64,000 nucleotides of DNA from Streptococcus sp. SN-1 (GTDB lineage: Bacteria; Bacillota; Bacilli; Lactobacillales; Streptococcaceae): positions 372,001 to 436,000 of the forward strand of contig NZ_AP028929.1 of NCBI RefSeq assembly GCF_041154385.1. The letters run 5' to 3'. Every line of letters starts with the position of its first letter. The first letter of the stretch is position 1. Under the pieces are notes generated by a model that did no database searches, had not been told where the DNA came from, and saw nothing but the letters and a program-made list of their open reading frames with translations. A program made the translations under genes and the position numbers. Below are positions 30,553 through 40,350 of the stretch, one piece after another.

Positions 30553-31338
30553 ATGGAACACATTATTTATCAGCTTGAAGAGGATTTTGCAATTCTTACC
30601 TTGAATCGTCCTGAGGTCGCAAATGGTTTTCATATCCCTATGTGCGAGGAGATTTTAGAAGCTCTGACTTTGGCAGAAGAGGATCCGGCTGTGCATTTTG
30701 TCTTAATCAACGCGAATGGCAAAGTCTTCTCTGTTGGTGGAGATTTAGTAGAGATGAAGCGAGCAGTAGATGAGGATGATATTCCATCATTGACGAAAAT
30801 CGCAGAATTAGTCAATACTATTTCTTATAAAATCAAGCAGATTGCAAAGCCTGTCTTGATGGAGGTTGATGGGGCTGTTGCAGGTGCCGCAGCGAATATG
30901 GCTGTTGCTGCAGATTTCTGTCTGGCAACGGATAAGGCTAAATTTATCCAAGCTTTTGTTGGAGTTGGCCTGGCTCCAGATGCAGGTGGGATTCATCTCT
31001 TGAGTCGTAGTATTGGTGTGACGCGTGCTGTTCAATTAGCTATGACAGGAGAAGCTTTAACAGCAGACAAAGCTTTAGAGTGGGGCCTAGTTTACCGTGT
31101 CTGTAAAGCTGATAAACTTGAAAAGACGAGAGAACAGCTTCTTAAAAAATTAAGACGTGGTTCAAGCAATTCCTATGCTGCCATTAAGAAGTTGGTGTGG
31201 GAGAGCCAATTCAAAGATTGGCAAGATTATGCTACTTTAGAACTGAACCTACAGGAATCCTTAGCTCAAACAGAGGATTTCAAAGAAGGAGTTCGGGCTC
31301 ATTCGGAAAGAAGACGACCTAAATTTACAGGAAAATAA
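30553..31338 (+). CDS. fabM: trans-2,cis-3-decenoyl-ACP isomerase FabM
   Basis: FabM isomerises trans-2- to cis-3-decenoyl-ACP, diverting growing chains to unsaturated fatty acids; it replaces FabA/FabB in streptococci. The 261-residue enoyl-hydratase-fold protein shows the oxyanion-hole segments [13 protein letters not shown] near residues 56-68 and [22 protein letters not shown] near 104-125. A generic enoyl-CoA hydratase label would fit the fold, but its position at the head of the fab cluster supports FabM. It has its own promoter, and a second promoter precedes fabT. Confidence 0.93.
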   Translation: MEHIIYQLEEDFAILTLNRPEVANGFHIPMCEEILEALTLAEEDPAVHFVLINANGKVFSVGGDLVEMKRAVDEDDIPSLTKIAELVNTISYKIKQIAKPVLMEVDGAVAGAAANMAVAADFCLATDKAKFIQAFVGVGLAPDAGGIHLLSRSIGVTRAVQLAMTGEALTADKALEWGLVYRVCKADKLEKTREQLLKKLRRGSSNSYAAIKKLVWESQFKDWQDYATLELNLQESLAQTEDFKEGVRAHSERRRPKFTGK

Positions 31339-31346
31339 AAAAATAC

Positions 31347-31375
31347 TTGCACCATTCTTTGAACTTTGATATAAT
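31347..31375 (+). promoter_or_regulatory. Promoter of fabT-fabH-acpP
   Basis: TTGCAC (31347-31352) and TATAAT (31370-31375) are 17 nt apart, followed closely by a FabT-like operator. Confidence 0.7.
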
Positions 31376-31388
31376 TCTTTTGTCAAAT

Positions 31389-31405
31389 GTTTTGATTCTA
31401 AAAGT
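31389..31405 (+). promoter_or_regulatory. Candidate FabT operator before fabT
   Basis: The sequence resembles the FabT palindrome (TTTGATT...TCAAA) with an intact left half and a degenerate right half. Its place just after the -10 fits autorepression, which is established for pneumococcal fabT. Confidence 0.55.
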
Positions 31406-31431
31406 TTTTTTGAAAAGGAGGGAAGGAAAGA

Positions 31432-31866
31432 TTGGACTACCAACGAATTAATGAATATTTAACGTCTATATTTAACAATGTCCTCGTTATTGAGGAAGTT
31501 AGCTTGAGAGGTAGTCGTTTCAAGGATATCTCCATCAAAGAAATGCATACGATTGATGTGATTGGAAAAGTTCCAGATGTGACACCAAGTCAAGTGTCAA
31601 AAGAGTTGATGGTGACTCTTGGGACAGTTACGACTAGTTTGAATAATCTCGAACGTAAGGGTTACATTGAACGCATTCGTTCAGAACATGATCGACGTGT
31701 GGTACATCTGCATTTGACAAAGAAAGGTCGCTTGGTTCATAGGCTACATAAACGCTTCCACAAGGCCATGGTTGAAAAAATCATTGATGGTATGAGTAAG
31801 CAAGAAATTGAGGTTATGAGCAAAGGTTTGACCAATCTTTATCAATTTTTGGAGGATTTGAGATAA
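31432..31866 (+). CDS. fabT: MarR-family fatty-acid synthesis repressor FabT
   Basis: FabT binds DNA with long-chain acyl-ACP as co-repressor and shuts down the fab genes, controlling membrane fatty-acid composition. The 144-residue winged-helix product starts [17 protein letters not shown] from a TTG codon behind AAAGGAGGGAAGG; the recognition region is near residues 54-72 ([19 protein letters not shown]) and the wing is [16 protein letters not shown]. Its stop and the fabH start overlap by 1 nt (TAATG). FabT-like sites lie before fabT and fabK. Confidence 0.95.
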   Translation: MDYQRINEYLTSIFNNVLVIEEVSLRGSRFKDISIKEMHTIDVIGKVPDVTPSQVSKELMVTLGTVTTSLNNLERKGYIERIRSEHDRRVVHLHLTKKGRLVHRLHKRFHKAMVEKIIDGMSKQEIEVMSKGLTNLYQFLEDLR

Positions 31867-32840
31867 TGGCTTTTGCAAAAATAAGCCAGGTTGCTCATTA
31901 TGTGCCAGAGCAAGTGGTTACAAATCATGATTTGGCTCAGATTATGGATACCAATGATGAGTGGATTTCAAGTCGGACGGGAATACGACAAAGGCATATT
32001 TCAAGAACAGAATCTACTAGTGATTTGGCTACAGAAGTTGCCAAGAAACTGATGGCAAAAGCTGGAATCACAGGAGGGGAGTTGGATTTTATCATCCTAG
32101 CTACCATTACTCCAGATTCGATGATGCCCTCTACAGCTGCTCGTGTTCAAGCTAATATTGGTGCTAATAAGGCCTTTGCTTTTGACCTAACAGCGGCTTG
32201 CAGTGGATTTGTATTTGCTCTTTCAACTGCTGAAAAGTTTATCGCTTCTGGTCGCTTTCAAAAAGGCTTGGTGATTGGTAGTGAAACCCTCTCTAAAGCA
32301 GTCGATTGGTCAGACCGATCAACAGCTGTTTTGTTTGGAGATGGTGCTGGTGGAGTCTTGCTAGAAGCTAGCGAGCAAGAGCATTTCTTGGCTGAGAGTC
32401 TCAATAGTGATGGAAGTCGTAGCGAATGTCTGACCTACGGACATTCAGGTTTACATTCTCCATTTTCAGATCAAGAAAGTGCAGATTCATTTTTGAAGAT
32501 GGATGGGCGTGCAGTCTTTGATTTTGCTATTCGGGACGTAGCCAAGTCTATCAAGCAGACTATTGATGAATCTCCTATAGAGGCGACAGACTTGGATTAT
32601 CTGCTACTTCATCAGGCTAATGACCGTATTTTGGATAAGATGGCTAGAAAAATCGGTGTTAACCGAGATAAAATTCCAGCCAATATGATGGAATATGGCA
32701 ATACCAGTGCAGCAAGTATCCCGATTTTACTTTCAGAGTGTGTAGAACAAGGCCTCATCCGTTTAGATGGTAGCCAGACTGTTCTACTATCAGGCTTCGG
32801 TGGAGGCTTGACATGGGGCACGCTCATTCTTACAATTTAG
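31866..32840 (+). CDS. fabH: Beta-ketoacyl-ACP synthase III
   Basis: FabH condenses acetyl-CoA with malonyl-ACP to start fatty-acid synthesis. The 324-residue thiolase-fold product has catalytic Cys112 ([13 protein letters not shown]), His in [11 protein letters not shown] near residue 249 and Asn in [11 protein letters not shown] near 278, the complete FabH triad. The N-terminal [15 protein letters not shown] block is typical. It is translationally coupled to fabT and precedes acpP by 59 nt. Confidence 0.97.
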   Translation: MAFAKISQVAHYVPEQVVTNHDLAQIMDTNDEWISSRTGIRQRHISRTESTSDLATEVAKKLMAKAGITGGELDFIILATITPDSMMPSTAARVQANIGANKAFAFDLTAACSGFVFALSTAEKFIASGRFQKGLVIGSETLSKAVDWSDRSTAVLFGDGAGGVLLEASEQEHFLAESLNSDGSRSECLTYGHSGLHSPFSDQESADSFLKMDGRAVFDFAIRDVAKSIKQTIDESPIEATDLDYLLLHQANDRILDKMARKIGVNRDKIPANMMEYGNTSAASIPILLSECVEQGLIRLDGSQTVLLSGFGGGLTWGTLILTI

Positions 32841-32899
32841 GTAATCATGTGGTGAACACATTGTTATAAAAAAACTATTTATTTTAAAGGAGTCCTATC

Positions 32900-33124
32900 A
32901 TGGCAGTATTTGAAAAAGTACAAGAAATTATCGTTGAAGAACTTGGGAAAGACGCATCAGAAGTAACACTTGAATCAACTTTTGATGATTTGGACGCAGA
33001 TTCATTGGACTTGTTCCAAGTAATCTCAGAAATCGAAGATGCTTTTGATATCCAAATCGAAGCAGAAGATGACTTGAAAACAGTTGGTGACTTGGTTGCC
33101 TATGTTGAAGAGCAAACAAAATAA
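32900..33124 (+). CDS. acpP: Acyl carrier protein
   Basis: ACP carries growing acyl chains on a phosphopantetheine arm. The 74-residue acidic product has the attachment Ser35 in the motif DADSLDLFQ and the four-helix pattern of the family. It lies between fabH and fabK, as in other streptococci. A strong AAAGGAG ribosome-binding site precedes it, and a GC-rich hairpin and a FabT operator follow, which may let its level differ from that of downstream genes. Confidence 0.95.
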   Translation: MAVFEKVQEIIVEELGKDASEVTLESTFDDLDADSLDLFQVISEIEDAFDIQIEAEDDLKTVGDLVAYVEEQTK

Positions 33125-33142
33125 GCAGAATATAAGATAGAA

Positions 33143-33171
33143 GGAGTAGGGAAACCCGCTCCCTCTTGTTT
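33143..33171 (+). other. Hairpin between acpP and fabK
   Basis: GGAG-GGG and CCC-CTCC pair around AAA, followed by CTCTTGTTT. It resembles a weak attenuator or a 3' stabilising hairpin for the acpP transcript. Function is inferred only. Confidence 0.4.
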
Positions 33172-33178
33172 AGGCAAT

Positions 33179-33195
33179 AGTTTGATTGTCAAATT
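33179..33195 (+). promoter_or_regulatory. FabT operator before fabK
   Basis: AGTTTGATTGTCAAATT matches the FabT palindrome as I recall it (ANTTTGATTATCAAATT) at all but one specified position. A FabT site at this place is known in S. pneumoniae. Confidence 0.85.
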
Positions 33196-33241
33196 ATGAC
33201 GGTATCGAACTATTACGTAAGCAAGAAACGATGGAGGCACT

Positions 33242-34216
33242 ATGAAAACGCGTATTACAGAATTATTGAACATTGATTATCCTATTTTTCAAGGAGGAAT
33301 GGCCTGGGTTGCTGATGGTGATTTGGCAGGAGCTGTTTCCAAGGCTGGAGGACTAGGGATTATCGGTGGGGGGAATGCCCCTAAAGAAGTTGTCAAGGAA
33401 AATATTGATAAAATCAAATCATTGACTGATAAACCCTTTGGTGTCAACATTATGCTCTTGTCTCCCTTTGTGGAAGATATTGTAGACCTCGTTATCGAGG
33501 AAGGGGTTAAGGTAGTTACAACAGGCGCAGGAAATCCAAGCAAATACATGGAACGTTTCCATGAAGCCGGTATTACGGTTATTCCTGTTGTACCAAGTGT
33601 GGCCCTAGCTAAACGCATGGAAAAAATCGGTGCGGATGCCGTTATTGCAGAAGGAATGGAAGCTGGGGGGCATATCGGTAAATTAACAACCATGACCTTG
33701 GTGCGCCAGGTTGCTGCTGCTGTATCTATTCCTGTTATTGCTGCAGGAGGGATTGCGGATGGTGAAGGTGCTGCTGCTGGCTTTATGCTAGGTGCAGAAG
33801 CTGTTCAGGTTGGAACTCGTTTTGTCGTTGCAAAAGAGTCTAATGCCCATCCAAATTACAAGGCGAAAATTTTAAAAGCTAGAGATATTGATACTACAAT
33901 TTCAGCTCAACACTTTGGACATGCTGTTCGTGCGATTAAAAATCAGTTGACTCGTGATTTTGAAAAAGCTGAGAAAGATGCCTTTAAACAAGAAAATCCT
34001 GATTTGGAAATCTTTGAACAAATGGGAGCAGGTGCCCTAGCCAAAGCAGTTGTTCACGGTGATGTGGATGGTGGGTCTGTTATGGCAGGTCAAATCGCAG
34101 GCCTTGTTTCCAAAGAAGAAACCGTTGAAGAAATCCTAAAAGATTTGTATTACGGAGCAGCTAAGAAAATACAAGAAGAAGCCTCTCGTTGGGCAGGAGT
34201 TGTAAGAAATGACTAA
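33242..34216 (+). CDS. fabK: Enoyl-ACP reductase II (FMN-dependent)
   Basis: FabK performs the last reduction of each elongation cycle using NAD(P)H and FMN and makes these bacteria resistant to triclosan, unlike FabI users. The 324-residue TIM-barrel product starts MKTRITELLNIDYPIFQGGMAWV, has GKPFGVNIML-type FMN contacts near residue 60-70, the catalytic-region EGMEAGGHIGKLTTM near 138-152 and the phosphate loop IAAGGIADGEGAAAGFMLGAEAVQVGT split across residues 170-197. It overlaps fabD by 8 nt. Confidence 0.97.
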   Translation: MKTRITELLNIDYPIFQGGMAWVADGDLAGAVSKAGGLGIIGGGNAPKEVVKENIDKIKSLTDKPFGVNIMLLSPFVEDIVDLVIEEGVKVVTTGAGNPSKYMERFHEAGITVIPVVPSVALAKRMEKIGADAVIAEGMEAGGHIGKLTTMTLVRQVAAAVSIPVIAAGGIADGEGAAAGFMLGAEAVQVGTRFVVAKESNAHPNYKAKILKARDIDTTISAQHFGHAVRAIKNQLTRDFEKAEKDAFKQENPDLEIFEQMGAGALAKAVVHGDVDGGSVMAGQIAGLVSKEETVEEILKDLYYGAAKKIQEEASRWAGVVRND

Positions 34217-35132
34217 AACAGCCTTTTTATTTGCTGGTCAAGGTGCCCAGTATCTAGGGATGGGACGGGATCTATATGATCAGTATCCGATTGTCAAAGA
34301 AACGATTGATCAAGCGAGTCAGGTACTCGGTTACGATTTGCGTCATCTCATTGATACGGAAGAAGAAAAACTTAATCAGACTCGCTATACGCAACCTGCC
34401 ATTCTAGCGACATCGGTTGCTATTTACCGTTTATTGCAAGAAAAGGGATATCAGCCTGATATGGTTGCTGGTTTGTCCCTTGGGGAATATTCTGCCTTGG
34501 TGGCCAGCGGCGCCTTGGATTTTGAAGAAGCTGTTGCCTTAGTTGCTAAACGTGGAGCCTATATGGAAGAAGCAGCTCCTGCTGGCTCTGGCAAGATGGT
34601 GGCAGTTCTTAATACACCAGTAGAGGTTATTGAGGAAGTCTGTCGAAAAGCTTCTGAACTTGGAGTAGTTACCCCAGCCAACTATAATACACCTGCACAA
34701 ATCGTGATTGGTGGAGAAGTGGTTGCAGTTGATCGAGCTGTCGAACTCTTGCAGGAAGCAGGGGCTAAACGCTTGATTCCTCTCAAGGTTTCAGGACCTT
34801 TTCATACCGCTCTCCTTGAGCCTGCTAGCCAGAAACTAGCTGAAATACTAGCTCAGGTAAGTTTTTCAGATTTTACTTGTCCCCTAGTCGGTAATACAGA
34901 AGCTACAATTATGCAAAAAGAAGACATTGCTCAACTCTTGACGCGTCAGGTCAAGGAACCAGTTCGTTTTTATGAAAGTATTGCAGTTATGCAAGAAGCA
35001 GGAGTAACCAACTTTATCGAGATTGGCCCGGGGAAAGTTTTGTCAGGCTTTGTGAAAAAGATTGATAAGACAGCTAAACTAGCCAATGTTGAAGATCAGG
35101 CTAGTTTGAAAGCCTTGCTAGAAAACAAGTAA
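34209..35132 (+). CDS. fabD: Malonyl-CoA:ACP transacylase
   Basis: FabD transfers malonyl groups from CoA to ACP. The 307-residue product has the N-terminal FLFAGQGAQYLGMGRDL block, nucleophile Ser90 in GLSLGEYSAL, a conserved Gln in the first block and the catalytic His in SGPFHTALL near residue 199. It starts inside the end of fabK (8-nt overlap) and is followed after 40 nt by fabG. The domain is complete. Confidence 0.97.
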   Translation: MTKTAFLFAGQGAQYLGMGRDLYDQYPIVKETIDQASQVLGYDLRHLIDTEEEKLNQTRYTQPAILATSVAIYRLLQEKGYQPDMVAGLSLGEYSALVASGALDFEEAVALVAKRGAYMEEAAPAGSGKMVAVLNTPVEVIEEVCRKASELGVVTPANYNTPAQIVIGGEVVAVDRAVELLQEAGAKRLIPLKVSGPFHTALLEPASQKLAEILAQVSFSDFTCPLVGNTEATIMQKEDIAQLLTRQVKEPVRFYESIAVMQEAGVTNFIEIGPGKVLSGFVKKIDKTAKLANVEDQASLKALLENK

Positions 35133-35172
35133 TCCCTTCTCCCATAAATATAAGAGAAAACAGGAGAAAAGA

Positions 35173-35904
35173 ATGCAACTAAAAAATAAAAATATCTTTA
35201 TTACAGGTTCGAGTCGTGGAATTGGTCTTGCCATTGCCCACAAGTTTGCTCAAGCAGGAGCCAACATCGTCTTAAACAGTCGTGGGTCTATCTCAGAAGA
35301 ATTGCTCACTGAGTTTTCAAACTATGGTGTCAAGGTGGTTCCCATTTCAGGGGATGTGTCTGATTTTGCAGACGCTAAGCGTATGGTTGAGCAAGCTATT
35401 GCAGAGCTGGGTTCAGTAGATGTTTTGGTCAACAATGCAGGGATTACCCAAGATACCCTGATGCTCAAGATGACAGAAGCAGATTTTGAAAAAGTGCTCA
35501 AGGTTAACTTGACTGGTGCCTTTAACATGACACAATCAGTCTTGAAACCGATGATAAAAGCCAGAGAAGGTGCTATCATTAATATGTCTAGTGTTGTTGG
35601 TTTGATGGGAAATATTGGTCAAGCTAACTATGCTGCTTCTAAGGCTGGTTTGATTGGTTTTACCAAGTCTGTGGCGCGTGAAGTGGCTAATCGCAATATC
35701 AGAGTTAATGCTATCGCACCGGGAATGATTGAATCCGATATGACAGCGGTCCTATCAGACAAGGTAAAAGATGCCATGCTGGCGCAAATTCCTATGAAAG
35801 AATTTGGGCAGGCAGAGCAGGTTGCAGATTTGACAGTATTTTTAGCAGGCCAAGATTATCTAACTGGTCAAGTAGTTGCCATTGATGGCGGCTTAAGTAT
35901 GTAG
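35173..35904 (+). CDS. fabG: 3-oxoacyl-ACP reductase
   Basis: FabG reduces beta-ketoacyl-ACP with NADPH. The 243-residue short-chain dehydrogenase has the cofactor motif TGSSRGIGLAIA near residues 11-22, the NNAGIT motif near 87-92, and the Ser-Tyr-Lys catalytic set in NMSSVVGLMGN and QANYAASKAGL. C-terminal residues VAIDGGLSM are usual for FabG. It lies 40 nt after fabD and 21 nt before fabF. Confidence 0.97.
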   Translation: MQLKNKNIFITGSSRGIGLAIAHKFAQAGANIVLNSRGSISEELLTEFSNYGVKVVPISGDVSDFADAKRMVEQAIAELGSVDVLVNNAGITQDTLMLKMTEADFEKVLKVNLTGAFNMTQSVLKPMIKAREGAIINMSSVVGLMGNIGQANYAASKAGLIGFTKSVAREVANRNIRVNAIAPGMIESDMTAVLSDKVKDAMLAQIPMKEFGQAEQVADLTVFLAGQDYLTGQVVAIDGGLSM

Positions 35905-35925
35905 CAGAAGCTAGAGGTGAGAAAG

Positions 35926-37161
35926 ATGAAACTAAATCGCGTAGTAGTAACAGGTTATGGAGTAACATCTCCAATCGGAAATACACCAGAAGAATTTTGG
36001 AATAGTTTGACAACTGGAAAAATCGGAATTGGTCCAATTACAAAATTTGATCATAGTGACTTTGATGTGCATAATGCGGCAGAGATCCAAGATTTTCCTT
36101 TTGATAAATACTTTGTAAAGAAAGATACCAATCGTTTTGATAACTATTCTTTGTATGCCTTGTACGCGGCCCAAGAAGCTGTCAATCATGCCAATTTGGA
36201 TGTAGAGGCTCTTGATAAAGATCGTTTTGGTGTTATCGTGGCCTCTGGTATTGGTGGAATCAAAGAAATTGAAGATCAAGTGCTTCGCCTCCATGACAAA
36301 GGACCAAAACGTGTGAAACCATTGACCCTTCCAAAAGCCTTGCCAAATATGGCTTCAGGAAATGTTGCTATGCGTTTTGGAGCAAACGGTGTTTGTAAAT
36401 CTATCAATACCGCCTGCGCTTCATCAAATGATGCGATTGGGGATGCCTTCCGCTCGATTAAGTTTGGTTTCCAAGATGTTATGTTGGTAGGTGGTTCAGA
36501 AGCCTCTATCACACCTTTTGCTATTGCTGGTTTCCAAGCTCTAACAGCTCTCTCTACTACAGAGGATCCTACTCGTGCTTCTATCCCATTTGATAAGGAC
36601 CGTAATGGTTTTGTCATGGGTGAAGGTTCAGGGATGTTGGTTCTTGAAAGTCTGGAACACGCTGAAAAACGTGGCGCTACTATCCTGGCTGAAGTGGTTG
36701 GCTACGGAAATACTTGTGATGCCTACCACATGACCTCACCACATCCAGAAGGTCAGGGAGCTATCAAGGCCATCAAACTAGCCTTGGAAGAAGCTGAGAT
36801 TTCTCCAGAGCAAGTAGCCTATGTCAATGCTCACGGAACGTCAACTCCTGCTAATGAAAAAGGAGAAAGTGGTGCCATCGTAGCTGTTCTTGGTAAGGAA
36901 GTACCTGTATCATCAACCAAGTCTTTCACAGGACATTTGCTGGGTGCTGCGGGCGCAGTAGAAGCTATCGTCACAATTGAAGCTATGCGTCATAACTTTG
37001 TACCAATGACAGCTGGAACAAGTGAAGTATCAGATTATATCGAAGCCAATGTCGTTTATGGACAAGGCTTGGAGCAAGAAATTCCATACGCTATTTCAAA
37101 TACTTTTGGTTTTGGTGGCCACAATGCCGTTCTTGCTTTCAAACGTTGGGAGAATAAATAA
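35926..37161 (+). CDS. fabF: Beta-ketoacyl-ACP synthase II
   Basis: FabF elongates acyl-ACP with malonyl-ACP and, with FabM, sets the unsaturated fatty-acid ratio. The 411-residue product has nucleophile Cys164 in NTACASSNDA and the two histidines in NAHGTSTPANE and KSFTGHLLGAAGAVEA. I chose the ATG at 35926, preceded by GAGGTGAGAAAG; the GTG at 35917 falls within that ribosome-binding site. accB follows after 2 nt. Confidence 0.97.
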   Translation: MKLNRVVVTGYGVTSPIGNTPEEFWNSLTTGKIGIGPITKFDHSDFDVHNAAEIQDFPFDKYFVKKDTNRFDNYSLYALYAAQEAVNHANLDVEALDKDRFGVIVASGIGGIKEIEDQVLRLHDKGPKRVKPLTLPKALPNMASGNVAMRFGANGVCKSINTACASSNDAIGDAFRSIKFGFQDVMLVGGSEASITPFAIAGFQALTALSTTEDPTRASIPFDKDRNGFVMGEGSGMLVLESLEHAEKRGATILAEVVGYGNTCDAYHMTSPHPEGQGAIKAIKLALEEAEISPEQVAYVNAHGTSTPANEKGESGAIVAVLGKEVPVSSTKSFTGHLLGAAGAVEAIVTIEAMRHNFVPMTAGTSEVSDYIEANVVYGQGLEQEIPYAISNTFGFGGHNAVLAFKRWENK

Positions 37162-37163
37162 GT

Positions 37164-37649
37164 ATGAATTTAAACGATATTAAAGACTTGATGGCCCAAT
37201 TTGACCAGTCAAGTTTGAGAGAATTTTCTTATAAAAATGGGACGGATGAATTGCAGTTTAGCAAGAATGAAGCGAGACATGTGCCTGAAGTCGCAGCTCA
37301 AGTAGCTCCAGCATCCGTTCTAGCAACACCAAGTCCAGTAGCTCCTACATCTGCTCCAGCAGAAACTGTAGCAGAAGAGGTTCCAGCTCCAGCTGAAGCA
37401 AGTGTGGCTGCTGAGGGAGATCTTGTAGAGAGCCCACTTGTTGGGGTGGCTTACTTGGCTGCTGGCCCAGATAAACCTGCCTTCGTTTCAGTTGGTGATA
37501 GTGTTAAAAAAGGTCAAACATTGGTCATTATCGAAGCCATGAAAGTCATGAATGAAATCCCAGCTCCTAAGGATGGTGTGGTAACGGAAATTCTCGTTTC
37601 TAACGAAGAAATGGTTGAGTTTGGTAAAGGATTGGTACGTATCAAATGA
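37164..37649 (+). CDS. accB: Biotin carboxyl carrier protein of acetyl-CoA carboxylase
   Basis: AccB carries biotin between the carboxylase and transferase parts of acetyl-CoA carboxylase. The 161-residue product has an N-terminal helical segment, a Pro/Ala/Val-rich flexible linker (about residues 42-85) and a C-terminal biotinyl domain with the biotinylated Lys127 in [11 protein letters not shown]. It begins 2 nt after the fabF stop and overlaps fabZ by 4 nt (ATGA). Confidence 0.97.
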
Positions 37650-38068
37650 TCGATATTCAAGGAATCAAAGAAGCCCTTCCCCACCGTTATCCTATGCTCC
37701 TAGTGGACCGTGTGTTGGAAGTGAGCGAGGATACCATTGTTGCCATCAAAAATGTGACCATCAATGAGCCCTTCTTTAACGGCCATTTTCCTCAATATCC
37801 AGTTATGCCAGGTGTTCTGATTATGGAAGCCTTGGCGCAAACAGCTGGTGTGTTGGAGTTGTCAAAACCTGAAAATAAGGGGAAACTGGTCTTTTACGCT
37901 GGTATGGACAAGGTTAAATTTAAGAAGCAAGTTGTACCAGGTGACCAATTAGTTATGACGGCAACGTTTGTAAAACGTCGTGGCACAATCGCTGTGGTTG
38001 AAGCAAAGGCTGAAGTGGATGGCAAGCTTGCAGCTAGTGGTATTCTTACCTTTGCAATAGGGAACTAA
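37646..38068 (+). CDS. fabZ: 3-hydroxyacyl-ACP dehydratase
   Basis: FabZ dehydrates beta-hydroxyacyl-ACP to trans-2-enoyl-ACP, the branch-point substrate for FabM and FabK. The 140-residue hot-dog-fold product has the [13 protein letters not shown] start, catalytic His47 in [14 protein letters not shown] and Glu61 in IMEALAQ. It sits between accB (4-nt overlap) and accC (11-nt gap), so cycle enzymes and carboxylase subunits are co-expressed. Confidence 0.97.
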
Positions 38069-38079
38069 GGAGGTTCTCC

Positions 38080-39447
38080 ATGTTTCGAAAAATTTTAATT
38101 GCCAATCGTGGTGAAATTGCGGTTCGTATTATCCGTGCGGCGCGTGAATTGGGGATTGCGACGGTGGCGGTTTATTCGACTGCTGATAAGGAAGCCCTTC
38201 ATACGCTTTTGGCAGATGAAGCAGTTTGTATCGGCCCTGGTAAGGCAACAGAGTCTTATCTCAATATCAATGCGGTTCTATCAGCTGCAGTCTTGACTGA
38301 GGCAGAAGCTATTCACCCCGGTTTCGGATTTCTCAGTGAAAATTCCAAATTTGCTACCATGTGTGAAGAAGTTGGTATCAAGTTTATCGGTCCATCTGGC
38401 TATGTCATGGATATGATGGGAGACAAGATCAATGCGCGTGCTCAGATGATCAAAGCTGGTGTTCCAGTCATTCCAGGTTCAGATGGAGAAGTGCATAACT
38501 CTGAGGAAGCTTTGATTGTTGCTGAAAAAATTGGCTATCCTGTTATGCTCAAGGCCTCAGCAGGTGGAGGCGGTAAAGGGATTCGTAAGGTTGAAAAGCC
38601 AGAAGACCTCGTTTCAGCCTTTGAAACTGCCTCTAGTGAAGCCAAGGCCAATTATGGCAATGGTGCCATGTACATAGAACGAGTTATCTATCCAGCTCGT
38701 CACATTGAGGTTCAAATCCTAGGAGATGAGCATGGGAATGTGATTCATCTAGGTGAACGAGATTGTTCTCTTCAACGGAATAATCAAAAGGTTTTGGAAG
38801 AAAGTCCTTCGATTGCAATCGGAAAAACGCTGCGCAATGAAATTGGTTCTGCTGCTGTTCGAGCGGCAGAGTCTGTTGGCTATGAGAATGCAGGGACCAT
38901 TGAGTTTCTTCTTGATGAAGCAAGTAGCAATTTCTATTTCATGGAAATGAATACACGTGTTCAGGTAGAACATCCAGTAACAGAATTTGTTTCAGGTGTG
39001 GATATCGTTAAGGAACAGATTCGCATTGCGGCAGGTCAGCCTTTGTCTGTTAAGCAAGAAGATATTGTTCTACGTGGTCATGCCATCGAGTGTCGGATCA
39101 ATGCAGAAAATCCAGCCTTTAACTTTGCTCCAAGTCCAGGTAAGATTACCAATCTCTATCTGCCAAGTGGTGGAGTTGGCTTGCGCGTGGATTCAGCAGT
39201 TTATCCAGGTTATACCATTCCGCCCTATTATGATAGTATGATTGCTAAAATCATCGTTCACGGCGAAAATCGTTTTGATGCCTTGATGAAAATGCAACGT
39301 GCCCTCTATGAATTAGAGATTGAAGGGGTGCAGACCAATGCTGATTTCCAGCTTGACCTCATTTCAGATCGCAATGTCATTGCTGGAGATTATGATACTT
39401 CCTTCTTGATGGAAACCTTTTTACCCAAGTATCAAGAAAAAGAATAA
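38080..39447 (+). CDS. accC: Biotin carboxylase subunit of acetyl-CoA carboxylase
   Basis: AccC uses ATP and bicarbonate to carboxylate biotin on AccB. The 455-residue ATP-grasp protein has KILIANRGEIAVRIIRAA at the start, the glycine-rich loop KASAGGGGKGIRKVE near residues 158-172, the bicarbonate/biotin site with QRNNQKVLEESPS, and the metal-binding FMEMNTRVQVEHPVTE. AGGAGG precedes the start. It is the longest acc gene and is followed by accD after 36 nt. Confidence 0.98.
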   Translation: MFRKILIANRGEIAVRIIRAARELGIATVAVYSTADKEALHTLLADEAVCIGPGKATESYLNINAVLSAAVLTEAEAIHPGFGFLSENSKFATMCEEVGIKFIGPSGYVMDMMGDKINARAQMIKAGVPVIPGSDGEVHNSEEALIVAEKIGYPVMLKASAGGGGKGIRKVEKPEDLVSAFETASSEAKANYGNGAMYIERVIYPARHIEVQILGDEHGNVIHLGERDCSLQRNNQKVLEESPSIAIGKTLRNEIGSAAVRAAESVGYENAGTIEFLLDEASSNFYFMEMNTRVQVEHPVTEFVSGVDIVKEQIRIAAGQPLSVKQEDIVLRGHAIECRINAENPAFNFAPSPGKITNLYLPSGGVGLRVDSAVYPGYTIPPYYDSMIAKIIVHGENRFDALMKMQRALYELEIEGVQTNADFQLDLISDRNVIAGDYDTSFLMETFLPKYQEKE

Positions 39448-39483
39448 AATGACTTCAAGAGTTTAAACCGAAAAGGGGAATCA

Positions 39484-40350
39484 ATGGCTCTATTTAGTAA
39501 AAAAGATAAGTATATTCGAATAAATCCCAATCGTTCGGTTAGGGAAAAACCTCAAGCCAAGCCAGAGGTTCCAGATGAATTATTCTCCCAGTGTCCAGGC
39601 TGTAAGCATACCATTTATCAGAAGGATCTGGGAAGTGAGCGTACCTGTCCGCATTGTAGCTACACCTTTCGTATTTCTGCCCAAGAACGCTTGGCTTTGA
39701 CGATTGATATGGGAACCTTCAAGGAATTGTTTACAGGGATTGAAAGCAAGGATCCCTTGCATTTCCCTGGTTATCAAAAGAAACTAGCAACTATGCGTGA
39801 AAAAACAGGGTTGGATGAAGCCGTTGTGACAGGAACTGCTCTTATTAAAGGTCAGACTGTAGCTCTTGGGATTATGGATTCCAACTTTATCATGGCTTCT
39901 ATGGGTACGGTTGTAGGGGAGAAAATCACTCGTTTGTTTGAGTATGCGACTGTCGAACAATTGCCAGTTGTTCTCTTCACAGCCTCTGGTGGAGCCCGTA
40001 TGCAGGAAGGAATCATGAGTCTCATGCAGATGGCCAAGATTTCTGCAGCGGTTAAACGCCATTCAAATGCAGGTCTCCTTTACCTGACCATTTTGACAGA
40101 TCCAACGACAGGTGGTGTAACAGCTTCTTTCGCTATGGAAGGAGATATCATTCTGGCTGAACCACAGAGCTTGGTCGGTTTTGCTGGGCGTCGTGTGATT
40201 GAAAATACGGTTCGTGAAAGTTTACCTGAGGATTTCCAAAAGGCAGAATTCCTATTGGAACATGGCTTTGTGGATGCTATTGTCAAAAGAAGAGACTTGC
40301 CAGATACGATTGCTAGTCTAGTCAGATTGCATGGAGGGAGTCCTAGATGA
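39484..40350 (+). CDS. accD: Acetyl-CoA carboxylase carboxyltransferase beta subunit
   Basis: AccD and AccA together transfer the carboxyl group from biotin to acetyl-CoA. The 288-residue product has the zinc ribbon with Cys37, Cys40, Cys55 and Cys58 (CPGC...CPHC), then the crotonase-fold carboxyltransferase core with [21 protein letters not shown] and [14 protein letters not shown]. Its end overlaps accA by 4 nt (ATGA), matching the 1:1 subunit ratio. Confidence 0.97.
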   Translation: MALFSKKDKYIRINPNRSVREKPQAKPEVPDELFSQCPGCKHTIYQKDLGSERTCPHCSYTFRISAQERLALTIDMGTFKELFTGIESKDPLHFPGYQKKLATMREKTGLDEAVVTGTALIKGQTVALGIMDSNFIMASMGTVVGEKITRLFEYATVEQLPVVLFTASGGARMQEGIMSLMQMAKISAAVKRHSNAGLLYLTILTDPTTGGVTASFAMEGDIILAEPQSLVGFAGRRVIENTVRESLPEDFQKAEFLLEHGFVDAIVKRRDLPDTIASLVRLHGGSPR

